Assembly: GCF_001898115.1 (NCBI RefSeq)
Contig: NZ_MKSQ01000007.1
Span: forward strand, 62,001-126,000
Source: Allobosea sp. 67-29
GTDB taxonomy: Bacteria; Pseudomonadota; Alphaproteobacteria; Rhizobiales; Beijerinckiaceae
Reading direction: 5' to 3'
DNA length: 64,000 nucleotides
The number at the start of each line of letters is the position of its first letter. Position 1 is the first letter of the stretch. Shown one piece after another: positions 7,342 to 16,386 of this stretch. The notes under the pieces were generated by a model. The model was given only the letters and a program-made list of their open reading frames with translations. It had not been told where the DNA came from and did no database searches. The position numbers were made by a program, and so were the translations under genes.

Positions 7342-7471
7342 GCTCAGGGAAACCCGTTCGAGCGCCAGTACTGCTGTTGGCGGATGGCTCCGGGACGGGT
7401 ATGAAATTATATCTTCTGCCGAGGCTGGGGCGATGCCTGGGCGCGACTTGAGTGCGCACGAGAGGCGTCCA

Positions 7472-8890
7472 GTGGAAAGACAAAACGTTAAGAAGGCTTT
7501 CGGATTCGGGGTCGGCACCGTCCTGGCAGCACTGCTGGGCGGCGGCTGGTCCGCGGCCGTGCAGGCGCAGACGATGGATGCCGCCCTCGCACGTGCCTAT
7601 GCCGGGAATCCGACGCTGAATGCCCAGCGCGCTTCCGTGCGCGCCACCGATGAGAACGTTCCCCAGGCCCGGGCCGGATATCGGCCCAAGATCACCGCCT
7701 CCGCGGATATCGGTGCCAGCATCACGCAGTCGGAGGTCCCAGCCTTCGCCAGCACCTCGCCTTACCATGCCAGCGTCAATTCACGCCTCGCGCCACGCGG
7801 CGCCGGCGTCCAGGTGACGCAGAACATCTTCGATTCCGGCAAGACCCGCAGCGCCATCAGCCAGTCCGAATCGCAGGTGCTGGGCGCGCGCGAAACGCTC
7901 CGCAACACCGAGCAGAACGTGCTGCTCGATGCCGCGACCTCGTACATGAACGTGCTGCGCGATACCGCGATCCTCAACCTCAACCGCAACAACGTCGAGG
8001 TCCTCGAGGAACAGCTGCGCCAGACTCGCGACCGGTTTCAGGTCGGCGAAGTCACCCGTACCGACGTTGCCCAAGCCGAAGCGCGCCTGTCCTCGGCGCA
8101 GTCGCAGGCGATTCTCGCCGAATCGAACCTGAAAACCTCGGTGGCGCGCTATCGCCAGAACGTCGGCGCCGAGCCGCGCTCGCTGGCACCCGGCCGGCCG
8201 GTCGAGAATCTCCTGCCGCGCTCGCTGCCGGCCGCTCTCAACCAGGCGCTCGCCAACCATCCCGCCATCCTCGCGGCGCTGCACGGTGTCGATGCGGCGG
8301 AACTGCAGGTGAAGGTGACGGAAGCCGACCTTGGTCCGACCTTCGGCGTCACCGGCACGGTCCAGCGGCGCTACGACAGCCAGTATTTCGGCGACAACCG
8401 CCTCTCTGCCAGCATCGTCGGCTCGTTGACGATTCCGATCTACGAGGGCGGCCAGATCTATGCCCGCACCCGCCAGGCCAAGGAAACGGCCGGGCAGCGC
8501 CGGATCGAGGTCGACACGCAGCGTGACACGGTTCGCGCCGCCGTCATCTCGGCCTGGGGCGGCCTCGAGGCGGCCAAGGCGCAGATCGTTGCGGCCCAGG
8601 CGCAGGTCGAGGCGGCGTCGACCGCTCTCTCCGGCGTGCGCGAGGAAGCCAAGGTCGGCCAGCGCACGACACTCGACGTTCTCAACGCGCAGCAGGAGCT
8701 CGTCAGCGCCCGTTCCAGCCTGGTGACGGCGCAGCGGGATCGGGTCGTCGCCTCCTATTCCGTGCTGTCTGCGGTAGGGAAGCTCTCGGCACAGACCCTG
8801 AAGCTCAAGGCTGCCGCCTATGACGCGCGCCAGCATTACGAGCAGGTCAAGGACAAGCTCTGGGGCACACAGACACCGGACGGTCGCTGA
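7472..8890 (+). CDS. tolC: TolC family outer membrane channel protein
   Basis: This 472-residue protein is the outer-membrane exit duct used by type I secretion and tripartite drug efflux systems. A GTG start at 7472 with GAGAGG seven bases upstream gives a clear signal peptide (basic N-terminus, VGTVLAALLGG, then A-V-Q-A). The mature part begins TMDAALARAYAGNPTL and shows the internally duplicated outer membrane efflux protein repeat, with long coiled-coil-prone segments and TTLDVLNAQQEL near the end. It lies between pcm and popZ, the usual rhizobial order. The partner pump need not be local, although an HlyD/ABC operon occurs at 45684-50552. Confidence 0.93.
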   Translation: MERQNVKKAFGFGVGTVLAALLGGGWSAAVQAQTMDAALARAYAGNPTLNAQRASVRATDENVPQARAGYRPKITASADIGASITQSEVPAFASTSPYHASVNSRLAPRGAGVQVTQNIFDSGKTRSAISQSESQVLGARETLRNTEQNVLLDAATSYMNVLRDTAILNLNRNNVEVLEEQLRQTRDRFQVGEVTRTDVAQAEARLSSAQSQAILAESNLKTSVARYRQNVGAEPRSLAPGRPVENLLPRSLPAALNQALANHPAILAALHGVDAAELQVKVTEADLGPTFGVTGTVQRRYDSQYFGDNRLSASIVGSLTIPIYEGGQIYARTRQAKETAGQRRIEVDTQRDTVRAAVISAWGGLEAAKAQIVAAQAQVEAASTALSGVREEAKVGQRTTLDVLNAQQELVSARSSLVTAQRDRVVASYSVLSAVGKLSAQTLKLKAAAYDARQHYEQVKDKLWGTQTPDGR

Positions 8891-9075
8891 GCCGCTCCCG
8901 GCCCGGTTCCGCTACGGTTGTCGCCGGGCAAGCTGGCGTTATCGCGCAACAGAGCCGATTTCTCCTGTGGGGAGAAGGCTTTGCGGCCTTGTCTGGGCGG
9001 AGTCTCGTGGAATACTGCGCCGTGGAGCGGCGTTGATTCCATCGGCGCGCGCAGTGCCTAACGGTCCGGACCGCC

Positions 9076-9699
9076 ATGAACGCGCAAGCCAAGCCCAGCG
9101 AACCGTCGATGGAGGAGATTCTCGCCTCCATCCGGCGGATCATCTCGGACGACGAAGCCAAGCCGGCCGAGGCGGAAGCCGATTCCGCGCCGGCTCCTGC
9201 CGCCCCGGCTTCGGAGCCCGAGGAGGCCACCTTCGACGACGACGTGCTCGATCTCGGCACGGAGGCCGCCTTCGTCGCGCCGCCCCAGCCCGAGCCGACC
9301 CCGACCGCCGTCACGCCCGGCGAGGATGAAGCAGAGGCGGATATCGATTTTCGGGACGCGGACGAGTCTCCGTCCGCGGCGCTCGCCGTGCCCGTCGAAA
9401 CGCCCGAGCCGGCGCCGCCGCCTCCTCCCGAACCCGAACATCAGCCCCAGCCTCAAGCGGCCCCGCAGGCCGTCGACATGGCGAGCCTGTTGTCGGATCA
9501 GGCGAGTTCTGCCGTCACCAGCGCCTTCGGCCAGCTTGCCAACACGGTCCTCAGCAACAACGCCCGTACGCTCGAGGATCTCGTCAAGGACATGCTCAAG
9601 CCGATGCTGAAGACCTGGCTCGACGACAATCTGCCGTCGATGGTCGAGCGGCTCGTCCGCGCCGAGATCGAGCGCGTGGCGCGAGGCGGCCGGAGCTAG
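9076..9699 (+). CDS. popZ: Polar organizing protein PopZ (DUF2497)
   Basis: This encodes 207 residues with the characteristic PopZ layout. A short conserved N-terminal helix (SMEEILASIRRIISDDE, residues 11-27) is followed by a long acidic Pro/Glu/Ala-rich disordered linker (about 30-135) and a conserved C-terminal helical bundle (LASLLS-type start, then LKPMLKTWLDDNLP and VERLVRAEIERVARGG). In Caulobacter and Agrobacterium PopZ self-assembles at cell poles, anchors the ParB-origin complex and recruits polar proteins; the linker sets condensate fluidity. Its location between tolC and valS matches other Hyphomicrobiales. The stop shares a CTAG palindrome with the convergent gene. Confidence 0.92.
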   Translation: MNAQAKPSEPSMEEILASIRRIISDDEAKPAEAEADSAPAPAAPASEPEEATFDDDVLDLGTEAAFVAPPQPEPTPTAVTPGEDEAEADIDFRDADESPSAALAVPVETPEPAPPPPPEPEHQPQPQAAPQAVDMASLLSDQASSAVTSAFGQLANTVLSNNARTLEDLVKDMLKPMLKTWLDDNLPSMVERLVRAEIERVARGGRS

Positions 9700-9938
9700 T
9701 CCGGTTTGGCCAGGCGTCGGCCGCGGCCCGCGCCCTGCGACGGAGCTTTCCGCAGGCTGTCGAAGGCACCGGCCTCGTCGAGGCGCTTGAGGGCGAAACC
9801 GGCCACCGCGAGAGCTGCCGTCGGCGCGCCCAGGCGGGAGACCAGCATCGTCAATCCGATCGCGAGCGGGCGCGGGTAGCGTCCCGAGGCCGCCTCCACC
9901 GTGACCCAGGCGCCGATGGCGTGAACGAGAAGCTTCAT
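9696..9938 (-). CDS. Small hypothetical membrane-associated protein
   Basis: This encodes 80 residues from ATG at 9938, preceded by GAGGG at a 7-base spacing. Two hydrophobic stretches (LAIGLTMLVSRLG, and APTAALAVAGFAL) suggest weak membrane helices, followed by a basic tail. It begins 10 bp after the stop of the PPOX gene on the same strand and probably shares its stress promoter. Family unknown. Confidence 0.55.
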   Translation of the reverse strand: MKLLVHAIGAWVTVEAASGRYPRPLAIGLTMLVSRLGAPTAALAVAGFALKRLDEAGAFDSLRKAPSQGAGRGRRLAKPD

Positions 9939-9948
9939 GGCGCGGCCC

Positions 9949-10431
9949 TCAGAGCCTGACCTTGCGATGGTCGCCGAGTTGCGGCCGTGCACCCGTCAGT
10001 GCCGCCGCGGCCATCTTCACGCTGGTCACGAGTTTTCCGGGGCTGTCCCATAACTCGGCCGCGACGGGGCGCACGCGCAGGACGCGGATGTCCGGATCGT
10101 CGGCGCTGTCCCAGAACGCCTTGTAGGCACTCTCCCACAGCTCGCGAACCAGCGCCCGATCGTCCAGCACGCTCGCCACGCCGCTGACGGAAAGATAGCG
10201 ATGGCCGTCCGGATCGGCGAAGGCCAGGCAGATGTTGTCGTTGATCTGAATCTCGTCGTCCTTGTGGTGGCGGCGGTCGGTCAGGAAGTAGACGGTATCC
10301 TCCTCGCGTCGCCCGTGCGCGTGCATCGGCCGGGCGCGCAACTCCTCGCCGTCGCCGTCATGCGTCACCAACATCGCAAACCTGATCGAGTCGATGAGTT
10401 CCCAAACGCGGTCCTGATCGTGGCGCGACAT
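9949..10431 (-). CDS. Pyridoxamine 5'-phosphate oxidase-family stress protein
   Basis: This 160-residue protein belongs to the split-barrel flavin-binding fold of the general stress protein 26 type. Visible features are MLVTHDGDGEELRARPMHA, TVYFLTDRRHHKDDEI, and NICLAFADPDGHRYLSVSGVA, which is the family's FMN-contacting core. It is most likely an FMN or F420-like cofactor-binding oxidoreductase of unknown substrate, cytosolic. ATG at 10431 is the first start with homology. It is divergent from dps, and both have EcfG-like promoter elements, consistent with a general stress response role. Confidence 0.85.
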   Translation of the reverse strand: MSRHDQDRVWELIDSIRFAMLVTHDGDGEELRARPMHAHGRREEDTVYFLTDRRHHKDDEIQINDNICLAFADPDGHRYLSVSGVASVLDDRALVRELWESAYKAFWDSADDPDIRVLRVRPVAAELWDSPGKLVTSVKMAAAALTGARPQLGDHRKVRL

Positions 10432-10463
10432 GCTCTGTCTCCCGGTTGCCGTGATGCCGTTGC

Positions 10464-10488
10464 AACCGCTTGCGCCGGGCGAGGTTCC
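10464..10488 (-). promoter_or_regulatory. EcfG-type promoter for the PPOX gene
   Basis: On the minus strand, GGAAC (complement of 10484-10488) is followed after 16 bases by GGTT (complement of 10464-10467). The alphaproteobacterial EcfG consensus is GGAAC-N16/17-CGTT, so one base deviates. The site is 33 bp upstream of the ATG at 10431. Confidence 0.5.
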
Positions 10489-10512
10489 CGTTCGTGAACA
10501 ACGGCGCCTGCG

Positions 10513-10537
10513 GGAACAACCTTTTCGCTGATGCGTA
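10513..10537 (+). promoter_or_regulatory. EcfG-type promoter for dps
   Basis: GGAAC at 10513-10517 is followed by exactly 16 bases and CGTA at 10534-10537, one base off the CGTT consensus of the general stress sigma factor EcfG. It lies 66 bp before the dps start, the expected distance for a promoter with a short leader. Confidence 0.6.
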
Positions 10538-10603
10538 AGAGGAGCTGTCGCGCCGCATTCGGCGTCGCTCACCACCATCATCCAGCTTCCGGGGGATTTG
10601 CAC

Positions 10604-11119
10604 ATGGCCAAGGCTGCAGCGAAGACATCCACTTCGGCGAAGATCGTGAAGTCGAGCAAGGTCGACCTTGCTTCCAACACCAAGACGAAGGTCGTGGGCC
10701 TCCTGAACGAGCGCCTCGCCGACGGCATCGATCTCGCCTTGCTGACCAAGCAGGCGCACTGGAATCTGAAGGGACCCGGCTTCATCGGCATCCACCTGAT
10801 GCTGGACGGTTTCCGGGACGACCTCGATATCCATGTCGATACGGTTGCCGAGCGTGTCGCCCAGCTGGGAGGGATCGCACTCGGCACGACGCAGAGCACC
10901 GCCAGCGCGTCCTCGCTCAAGGCCTACCCGACCGACATCATCTCGGTTCAGGACCATCTGGCGGCGCTGGTCGAGCGTTATGCGGACGCCGGAAACAAGG
11001 TGCGCGAGGCGATCGACGCTTGCGACGAAGCCGGCGACGCCGATTCCGCCGACATTCTCACGGCCTATTCGCGCATGCTCGACAAGTCGCTCTGGTTCCT
11101 CCAGTCGAACCTCGCCTGA
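10604..11119 (+). CDS. dps: Dps DNA-protection ferritin
   Basis: This 171-residue protein is a ferritin-like dodecamer subunit that oxidises and stores iron with hydrogen peroxide and protects DNA in stationary phase. The Dps ferroxidase signature is clear: KQAHWNLKGPGF, IHLMLDGFRDDLDIHVD, and DTVAERVAQLGG supply the His, Asp and Glu ligands shared between subunits. A lysine/alanine-rich N-terminal tail (residues 1-20) could contact DNA, as in E. coli Dps. ATG at 10604 is preferred because GGGGGA precedes it by 8 bases. The EcfG-like promoter upstream predicts induction by general stress. Confidence 0.95.
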   Translation: MAKAAAKTSTSAKIVKSSKVDLASNTKTKVVGLLNERLADGIDLALLTKQAHWNLKGPGFIGIHLMLDGFRDDLDIHVDTVAERVAQLGGIALGTTQSTASASSLKAYPTDIISVQDHLAALVERYADAGNKVREAIDACDEAGDADSADILTAYSRMLDKSLWFLQSNLA

Positions 11120-11252
11120 GCCGCACAGCCGCGCTCCGTCATTGAAAACGTTGACGGGCGGGCCGCGCATGCGCTCTTAGAACGCTCAAGCGCTTTTGGC
11201 CTTTTCTCATGGCCGGGGCAGGTCCCCGGCCTTTCTGCGTTCGAGCGATGTG

Positions 11253-14072
11253 ATGATGGACAAGACATTCGAGCCGGCAGCCGTCGAGGCCCGGATCAGC
11301 AAGGCCTGGGATGAGGCGCAGGCCTTCAAGGCGGGTAGGGGGGCGGCGCCTGGCGCCGAGCCCTATTGCATCGTGATCCCGCCGCCGAACGTCACCGGCT
11401 CGCTGCATATGGGCCATGCGCTCAATAATACGCTGCAGGACGTGCTCTGCCGCTTCGAGCGCATGCGCGGGAAGGATGTGCTGTGGCAGCCCGGCACCGA
11501 CCATGCCGGCATCGCGACCCAGATGGTCGTCGAGCGCAAGCTCGCTGCCGAGAACAAGACCGATCGCCGCTCCATGGGCCGCGAGGCCTTCCTCGCCGAG
11601 GTTTGGAAGTGGAAGGAGGAGTCGGGCGGCACGATCGTCAACCAGCTCCGGCGCCTCGGCGCCTCCTGCGACTGGTCGCGCGAGCGCTTCACCATGGATG
11701 AAGGGCTCTCCGCCGCTGTTCTCAAGGTCTTCGTCGGCCTGCACAAGCAGGGCCTGATCTACCGCGCCAAGCGGCTGGTGAACTGGGACCCCAAGTTCCA
11801 GACCGCGATCTCGGACCTGGAGGTGCTGCAGGTCGAGAAGACCGGCACGTTCAAATGGCAACGCGGCGGCGAAGAGGCCTTCGACGCGGCCAAGCTCGAC
11901 AAGGCGCTGAACCGCGATCCGAACGGCCATCTCTATTATTTCAACTATCCGCTCGAAGGCGCGGCCTACGATCCGGACGACGCCTCGACCTTCATCACGG
12001 TCGCGACGACGCGCCCCGAGACGATGCTGGGCGACACTGGCGTCGCGGTCCATCCCGACAACGAGAAGATCGGCCATCTGATCGGCCGCAAGGCCGTGCT
12101 GCCCCTGGTCGGCCGCATCATCCCGATCTTCGGCGACGATTATGCCGATCCCGAAAAGGGCACCGGCGCGGTCAAGATCACCCCGGCGCATGACTTCAAC
12201 GATTTCGAGGTCGGCAAGCGTCATCAGCTGGACATCGTCAACATTCTCGACGGCGAGGCGCGGATCACGCTCGCCGGCAACGAGGATTTCCTCGCCGGGG
12301 CGAAGCCGGAAGCCGAGACGATGGCGCTCGACGGGCTCGACCGCTTCGCCGCGCGCCGCCGCGTCGTCGCTCTGATGGCGGAGCGCGGGCTCCTCGCCAA
12401 AGTCGAGCCGAACACCCACACCGTCCCGCATGGCGACCGTTCCGACGTCGTGATCGAGCCCTGGCTCACCGACCAGTGGTATGTCGACGTCAAGCCGCTG
12501 GCGCAACGCGCGCTCAAGGCGGTGCAGGACGGCCGCACCAAATTCACGCCTGAGAACTGGACCAAGGTCTATTACGACTGGCTGGAGAACATCGAGCCCT
12601 GGTGTGTCTCGCGCCAGCTCTGGTGGGGCCACCAGATCCCGGCCTGGTACGGGCCGGACGGCGAGGTCTTCGTCGCCGAGTCCGAGGCCGGGGCGCAGGC
12701 GCTGGCGGTCGGCCATTACGGCGGACCGGTCGAGCTTCGGCGCGACGAGGACGTGCTCGACACCTGGTTCTCCTCGGCGCTCTGGCCGTTCTCGACCCTG
12801 GGCTGGCCCGACGAGACACCGGAACTGAAGCGCTACTACCCGACGGCGACGCTGGTCACCGCCTTCGACATCATCTTCTTCTGGGTTGCCCGGATGATGA
12901 TGATGGGCCTCAATTTCATGGACGAGGTGCCGTTCCGCGACGTCTACATCCACGCCATCGTTCGCGACGAGAAGGGCGCGAAGATGTCGAAGTCGAAGGG
13001 CAACGTCATCGACCCGCTGACGCTGGTCGACCAGTACGGCGCCGATGCGCTGCGTTTCACGCTGGCGGCGATGGCAGCCCAGGGACGCGACATCAAGCTC
13101 GCCACGTCGCGCGTCGAGGGCTATCGCAACTTCGCGACCAAGATCTGGAACGCCGCGCGCTTTGCCGAACTCAACGGTTGCGCGCGGGCGGAAGGCTTCG
13201 ATCCGGCTGGCGTCAAGCAGCCGCTCAACCGCTGGATCCTGAGCGAGGCCGCGCAGGCTGCCGAGGAGATCGCGGCCGGAATCCCGAGCTTCAAGTTCAA
13301 CGAGGCGGCGGGCGCGGCCTATCGCTTCGTCTGGAACCAGTTCTGCGACTGGTATCTCGAGCTCGCCAAGCCGATCCTGCAGGGCGAGGGCGTCGACGCC
13401 GCCGAACGGGTGGAGACGCAGGCGACGGTGGCTTATGTCATCGACCTGATCGCCCAGTTGCTGCACCCGTTCATGCCGTTCCTCACCGAGGAGCTCTGGG
13501 CGCAGAAGGCGGGCGTCGGAGCGCCGCGCAAGTCCGGGCCCGGCGATGCCGCTCTGGTGTGCCTCACGCGATGGCCGGATCTCTCGGCGCTCAAGGATGC
13601 GGCGGCCGAGGCCGAGATCGGTTTCGTCGTCGATCTGATCTCGGACATCCGCTCGGTCCGCTCGGAAGTGAACGTTCCCGCCGGCACGCAGGCGCCCCTC
13701 GTCCTCGTCAACGCCTCGGCGGCGACCCGGGCGACGATCGAGAGCTGGCGGCCGATGATCGAGCGCCTGGCCCGCGTCTCGGAGATCGCCTTCGAGACCG
13801 CGGCGCCTGCGCAATCGGCGCAGATCATCGTGCGTGGCGAGGTGGCGGCACTGCCGCTCGCCGGGCTGATCGACCTCGACGCCGAGCGTGCCCGCCTGGC
13901 CAAGGAGCTCGCCAAGCTCGACCAGGACATCGCGGTCGTCGAGAAGAAGCTCGGCAACCCCGATTTCATGGCCCGCGCGCCGGAAGAGATCGTCGAGGAG
14001 AACCGGGAGCGCAAGGCGGCTGCGGAAGCGCGCAAGGCAAAGATCGCCGAGGCGCTTGCGCGGCTGGCCTGA
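11253..14072 (+). CDS. valS: Valyl-tRNA synthetase
   Basis: This 939-residue class I synthetase charges tRNA-Val in the cytosol. The HIGH motif is at residues 52-55 (HMGH, within PPNVTGSLHMGH) and KMSKS at 577-581. The editing domain lies between them (VATTRPETMLGDTG). The C-terminal coiled-coil arm (LAKELAKLDQDIAVVEKKLG) that grips the tRNA is intact. Start at the first of two adjacent ATG codons (11253); the second at 11256 is equally possible. It stands alone as a transcription unit after dps, in the conserved order popZ-valS of this order of bacteria. Confidence 0.97.
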   Translation: MMDKTFEPAAVEARISKAWDEAQAFKAGRGAAPGAEPYCIVIPPPNVTGSLHMGHALNNTLQDVLCRFERMRGKDVLWQPGTDHAGIATQMVVERKLAAENKTDRRSMGREAFLAEVWKWKEESGGTIVNQLRRLGASCDWSRERFTMDEGLSAAVLKVFVGLHKQGLIYRAKRLVNWDPKFQTAISDLEVLQVEKTGTFKWQRGGEEAFDAAKLDKALNRDPNGHLYYFNYPLEGAAYDPDDASTFITVATTRPETMLGDTGVAVHPDNEKIGHLIGRKAVLPLVGRIIPIFGDDYADPEKGTGAVKITPAHDFNDFEVGKRHQLDIVNILDGEARITLAGNEDFLAGAKPEAETMALDGLDRFAARRRVVALMAERGLLAKVEPNTHTVPHGDRSDVVIEPWLTDQWYVDVKPLAQRALKAVQDGRTKFTPENWTKVYYDWLENIEPWCVSRQLWWGHQIPAWYGPDGEVFVAESEAGAQALAVGHYGGPVELRRDEDVLDTWFSSALWPFSTLGWPDETPELKRYYPTATLVTAFDIIFFWVARMMMMGLNFMDEVPFRDVYIHAIVRDEKGAKMSKSKGNVIDPLTLVDQYGADALRFTLAAMAAQGRDIKLATSRVEGYRNFATKIWNAARFAELNGCARAEGFDPAGVKQPLNRWILSEAAQAAEEIAAGIPSFKFNEAAGAAYRFVWNQFCDWYLELAKPILQGEGVDAAERVETQATVAYVIDLIAQLLHPFMPFLTEELWAQKAGVGAPRKSGPGDAALVCLTRWPDLSALKDAAAEAEIGFVVDLISDIRSVRSEVNVPAGTQAPLVLVNASAATRATIESWRPMIERLARVSEIAFETAAPAQSAQIIVRGEVAALPLAGLIDLDAERARLAKELAKLDQDIAVVEKKLGNPDFMARAPEEIVEENRERKAAAEARKAKIAEALARLA

Positions 14073-14225
14073 GCCGGCCATCGCATTGCCGCCATCGCCA
14101 TGTCGTCAAATTGACGCTGCCGGGAGAGAAGACTCGCGTTCTCCCCCGGAGATGGCTTAGATGCGCGCGGCGCAGTTCCGGCATGCGCAAGGCGGCGGCA
14201 GACAGGATCGGCAGAGCAAGAACCC

Positions 14226-14807
14226 ATGCTCAAGCGAGCTTATGACTGGTGTGTTTCCTACGCCTCGCATCCGGCTGCACCCTGGCTGCTCTTCGCCCTG
14301 ACCTTCGTCGAAAGTTCGATCAGCCCGCTGCCGCCGATCCCGCTGCTGCTGCCGATGTGCATCGCCCGGCCCGACCGCGCGCTGTTCTATGCCGGCGTCT
14401 GCTCGCTCGGCGCGGTGCTGGGCGGCTATGTCGGCTATGGCATCGGTTTCCTGCTCTACGACTCGCTCGGCGCTTGGCTGATCGGCATCTACGGACTGCA
14501 GGAGAAGGCTGCGAGCCTGATCGCGACCTCGCAGGATTACTGGTTCTGGGTGCTGGTCACCAAGGGCTTGACGCCGATTCCGTTCAAGATCGTGACCATC
14601 ATGTCGGGCTTCCTGCATTTCGACCTGTGGAAGTTCACGGTTGGCATGGTCGTCTCGCGAGCAAGCTTCTTTCTGATGATCGCCATTGCTCTGCGCTTCT
14701 ATGGCGACGACATCCGTATCTTCATCGAGAAGCATTTGCCTGTGGCGGCTCTGGCTCTGCTGCTGGTCGTGGTCGGCGGATTCTTCGTGCTGCCGCTGGT
14801 GCTCTGA
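14226..14807 (+). CDS. DedA/YqaA family membrane protein
   Basis: This 193-residue inner-membrane protein has about five hydrophobic segments. The SNARE-associated/DedA signature is recognisable: FVESSISPLPPIPLLLP near the N-terminus and KGLTPIPFKIVTIMSGFLHF in the middle, a re-entrant-loop pattern shared with undecaprenyl phosphate and phosphatidylethanolamine flippases. The short form is closest to YqaA proteins. A lipid-carrier recycling role is family knowledge; the substrate here is unknown. It stands 150 bp after valS on the same strand. Confidence 0.85.
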   Translation: MLKRAYDWCVSYASHPAAPWLLFALTFVESSISPLPPIPLLLPMCIARPDRALFYAGVCSLGAVLGGYVGYGIGFLLYDSLGAWLIGIYGLQEKAASLIATSQDYWFWVLVTKGLTPIPFKIVTIMSGFLHFDLWKFTVGMVVSRASFFLMIAIALRFYGDDIRIFIEKHLPVAALALLLVVVGGFFVLPLVL

Positions 14808-15389
14808 GCCGCGCTTCGCCCAAGCGAGGCAGTACCCCCGTTTTCGTGACATCGCTGCAACAGTGCGGAATGGAACGCTCAGATCCATGGGCGCATGCAG
14901 GCGCTCGCCGCGAAGCCGCCACAAACAACGCCCAGCAAAAGAGCGCATTAAGCCTTTGAGATATAGACAAATTGAAACACCTGTTCGCGTTGCGGGCGTT
15001 GCCCGGCAGCCTGAACGGCGTTCCAGCGTCGAGATTGAGCGAGCCCGGCCCGCATGGCAGTTTCCGCCCATGCCGGTCTGGGGGGACAGGACGAGTGGCG
15101 ATGAAGGCGCGTGTGTTCAGCGAGTGGGGGGCGGCAGATCGTTCGACGAGCGCGGGCTCGGCCGGCCTTTTTTTCTCGCTGCGTGACTGCACGGCACCGC
15201 GGAGCAAAACCATCACAGGAATGCTCTCAGTCCGCCTTTCTGATGCCGAACTTGAAGAGCGTTATGGCTCCCGAACGCCGGAGCGGGCCGACCGCAGGTC
15301 CGGAACGTCGCGGAAAGGAGCGGCGATCGTCGGCCCTGCCGAAGGCGGTGCCCTGACTCACCCAGGAAGGGCGGGCGAAACCGATTGCC
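14808..15389 (+). other. 582-bp region without a supported gene
   Basis: The stretch holds an AT-richer patch around 14930-14985 and several short open frames in all phases. The longest rightward one begins at ATG 15102 and overlaps the exoR start. None has a recognisable domain or good ribosome binding site. Its last part probably contains the exoR promoter. I see no RNA gene. Confidence 0.4.
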
Positions 15390-16352
15390 ATGCGCATTTC
15401 TGAACTCACCATAGCATGCATGCTGCTGTTGCTTGGCGCGCCGCAGGCCGCCGGGGCGCAGGACTTTGCCAATGGGCAGCCGCCGCTGCCGCCGCGGCCG
15501 ATTCCCGGGATCGCCCTGCCGGAGCCGGACGCCGCGCCGGCCGCTGGTTCCGACGATGCGGTCATCGCGCCCTCGCCGAAGACGCCCACCGCGCACAGCG
15601 CGCTGCCCTTCGCGCCGTTCAGCAGCGCCCGCGATGCACTACGGGCCTGGATGCGCGATTCCTCGGCCGGCGATCAGGTCGGCGCCGTCCGGGCGCTTGA
15701 ATACGCCGCGTCGCAGGGGCACCTGACCGCGCAGTACAAGCTCGGCCGGATGTATGCCGGTGGTGATGGCGTTCCTGCCAATGATCTCAAGGCGTTCGAA
15801 TATTTTTCGAAGATCGCGGACGAAAATGCCGACGCCATGCCCGGCACGGCTGCGGGCCGGATGGTCGGCAGTGCCTTTGTCGCGCTCGGAAGCTATTTCG
15901 TCGACGGGATCAAGGGCAGCTACGTGAAGCCCAATCCCGACCGGGCCTTTGACATGTTCCATTATGCGGCGTCCTATTTCGGGGACCCGGACGGGCAGTA
16001 CAACCTCGCGCGGCTTTACATGAAGGGGCAGGGCACGGCCCGCGATCCCAGGCAGGCGGCGCGCTGGATGAAACTGGCGGCAGAGAAGGGCCATGCTCCG
16101 GCGCGGGCCGCTTTCGGCGAGATGCTGCTGCGCGGCGGGGAAGGCGTGCCGCGCCATCCGATCCTGGGCTTGATGTGGCTCGCCATGGCGCGGGAGGCCG
16201 CTGACCCGGTTCGGGAAGCCTGGATCATCGAGCGGCACGATGCGGCCTTCGCGGCGGCTTCCGCGGCCGACCGCTCCGCCGCGATGGCGCTGGTCGAGCG
16301 CCAGCAGCTTGCAACGGCCTCCTCGCCCGGCCGCGCCGATTCCCAGCGCTGA
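15390..16352 (+). CDS. exoR: ExoR-like periplasmic Sel1-repeat regulator
   Basis: This 320-residue protein has a signal peptide (LTIACMLLLLGAPQAAGA) and a Pro/Ala-rich spacer to about residue 75. Then follow Sel1-type TPR repeats (AQYKLGRMYAGGDGVPAND, FDMFHYAASYFGDPDGQYN, LARLYMKGQGTARDPRQAA). The spacing and the segment around AFVALGSYFVDGIKGS match ExoR, the periplasmic inhibitor of the ExoS-ChvI two-component system that controls succinoglycan, motility and acid response in rhizobia. It is slightly longer than Sinorhizobium ExoR because of the spacer. No exoS or chvI lies here, so the partner is elsewhere. A generic Sel1 protein is the alternative. Confidence 0.75.
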   Translation: MRISELTIACMLLLLGAPQAAGAQDFANGQPPLPPRPIPGIALPEPDAAPAAGSDDAVIAPSPKTPTAHSALPFAPFSSARDALRAWMRDSSAGDQVGAVRALEYAASQGHLTAQYKLGRMYAGGDGVPANDLKAFEYFSKIADENADAMPGTAAGRMVGSAFVALGSYFVDGIKGSYVKPNPDRAFDMFHYAASYFGDPDGQYNLARLYMKGQGTARDPRQAARWMKLAAEKGHAPARAAFGEMLLRGGEGVPRHPILGLMWLAMAREAADPVREAWIIERHDAAFAAASAADRSAAMALVERQQLATASSPGRADSQR

Positions 16353-16386
16353 CGGCTCTGGCGCCTTCGGCGTCCCTGGCGCAGCC

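Noticed and set aside
11139..14081. Very long open frame on the minus strand across the whole of valS
   Set aside because: It is the antisense of valS in a GC-rich genome, with arginine-, aspartate- and leucine-rich composition and no domain.
12602..14245. Long plus-strand frame overlapping valS in another phase
   Set aside because: It is a shadow frame dominated by Arg, Gly and Ala; valS itself has all motifs in its own frame.
15102..15403. 100-codon open frame before exoR
   Set aside because: It has no domain, composition is like random GC-rich sequence and it overlaps the well-supported exoR start.
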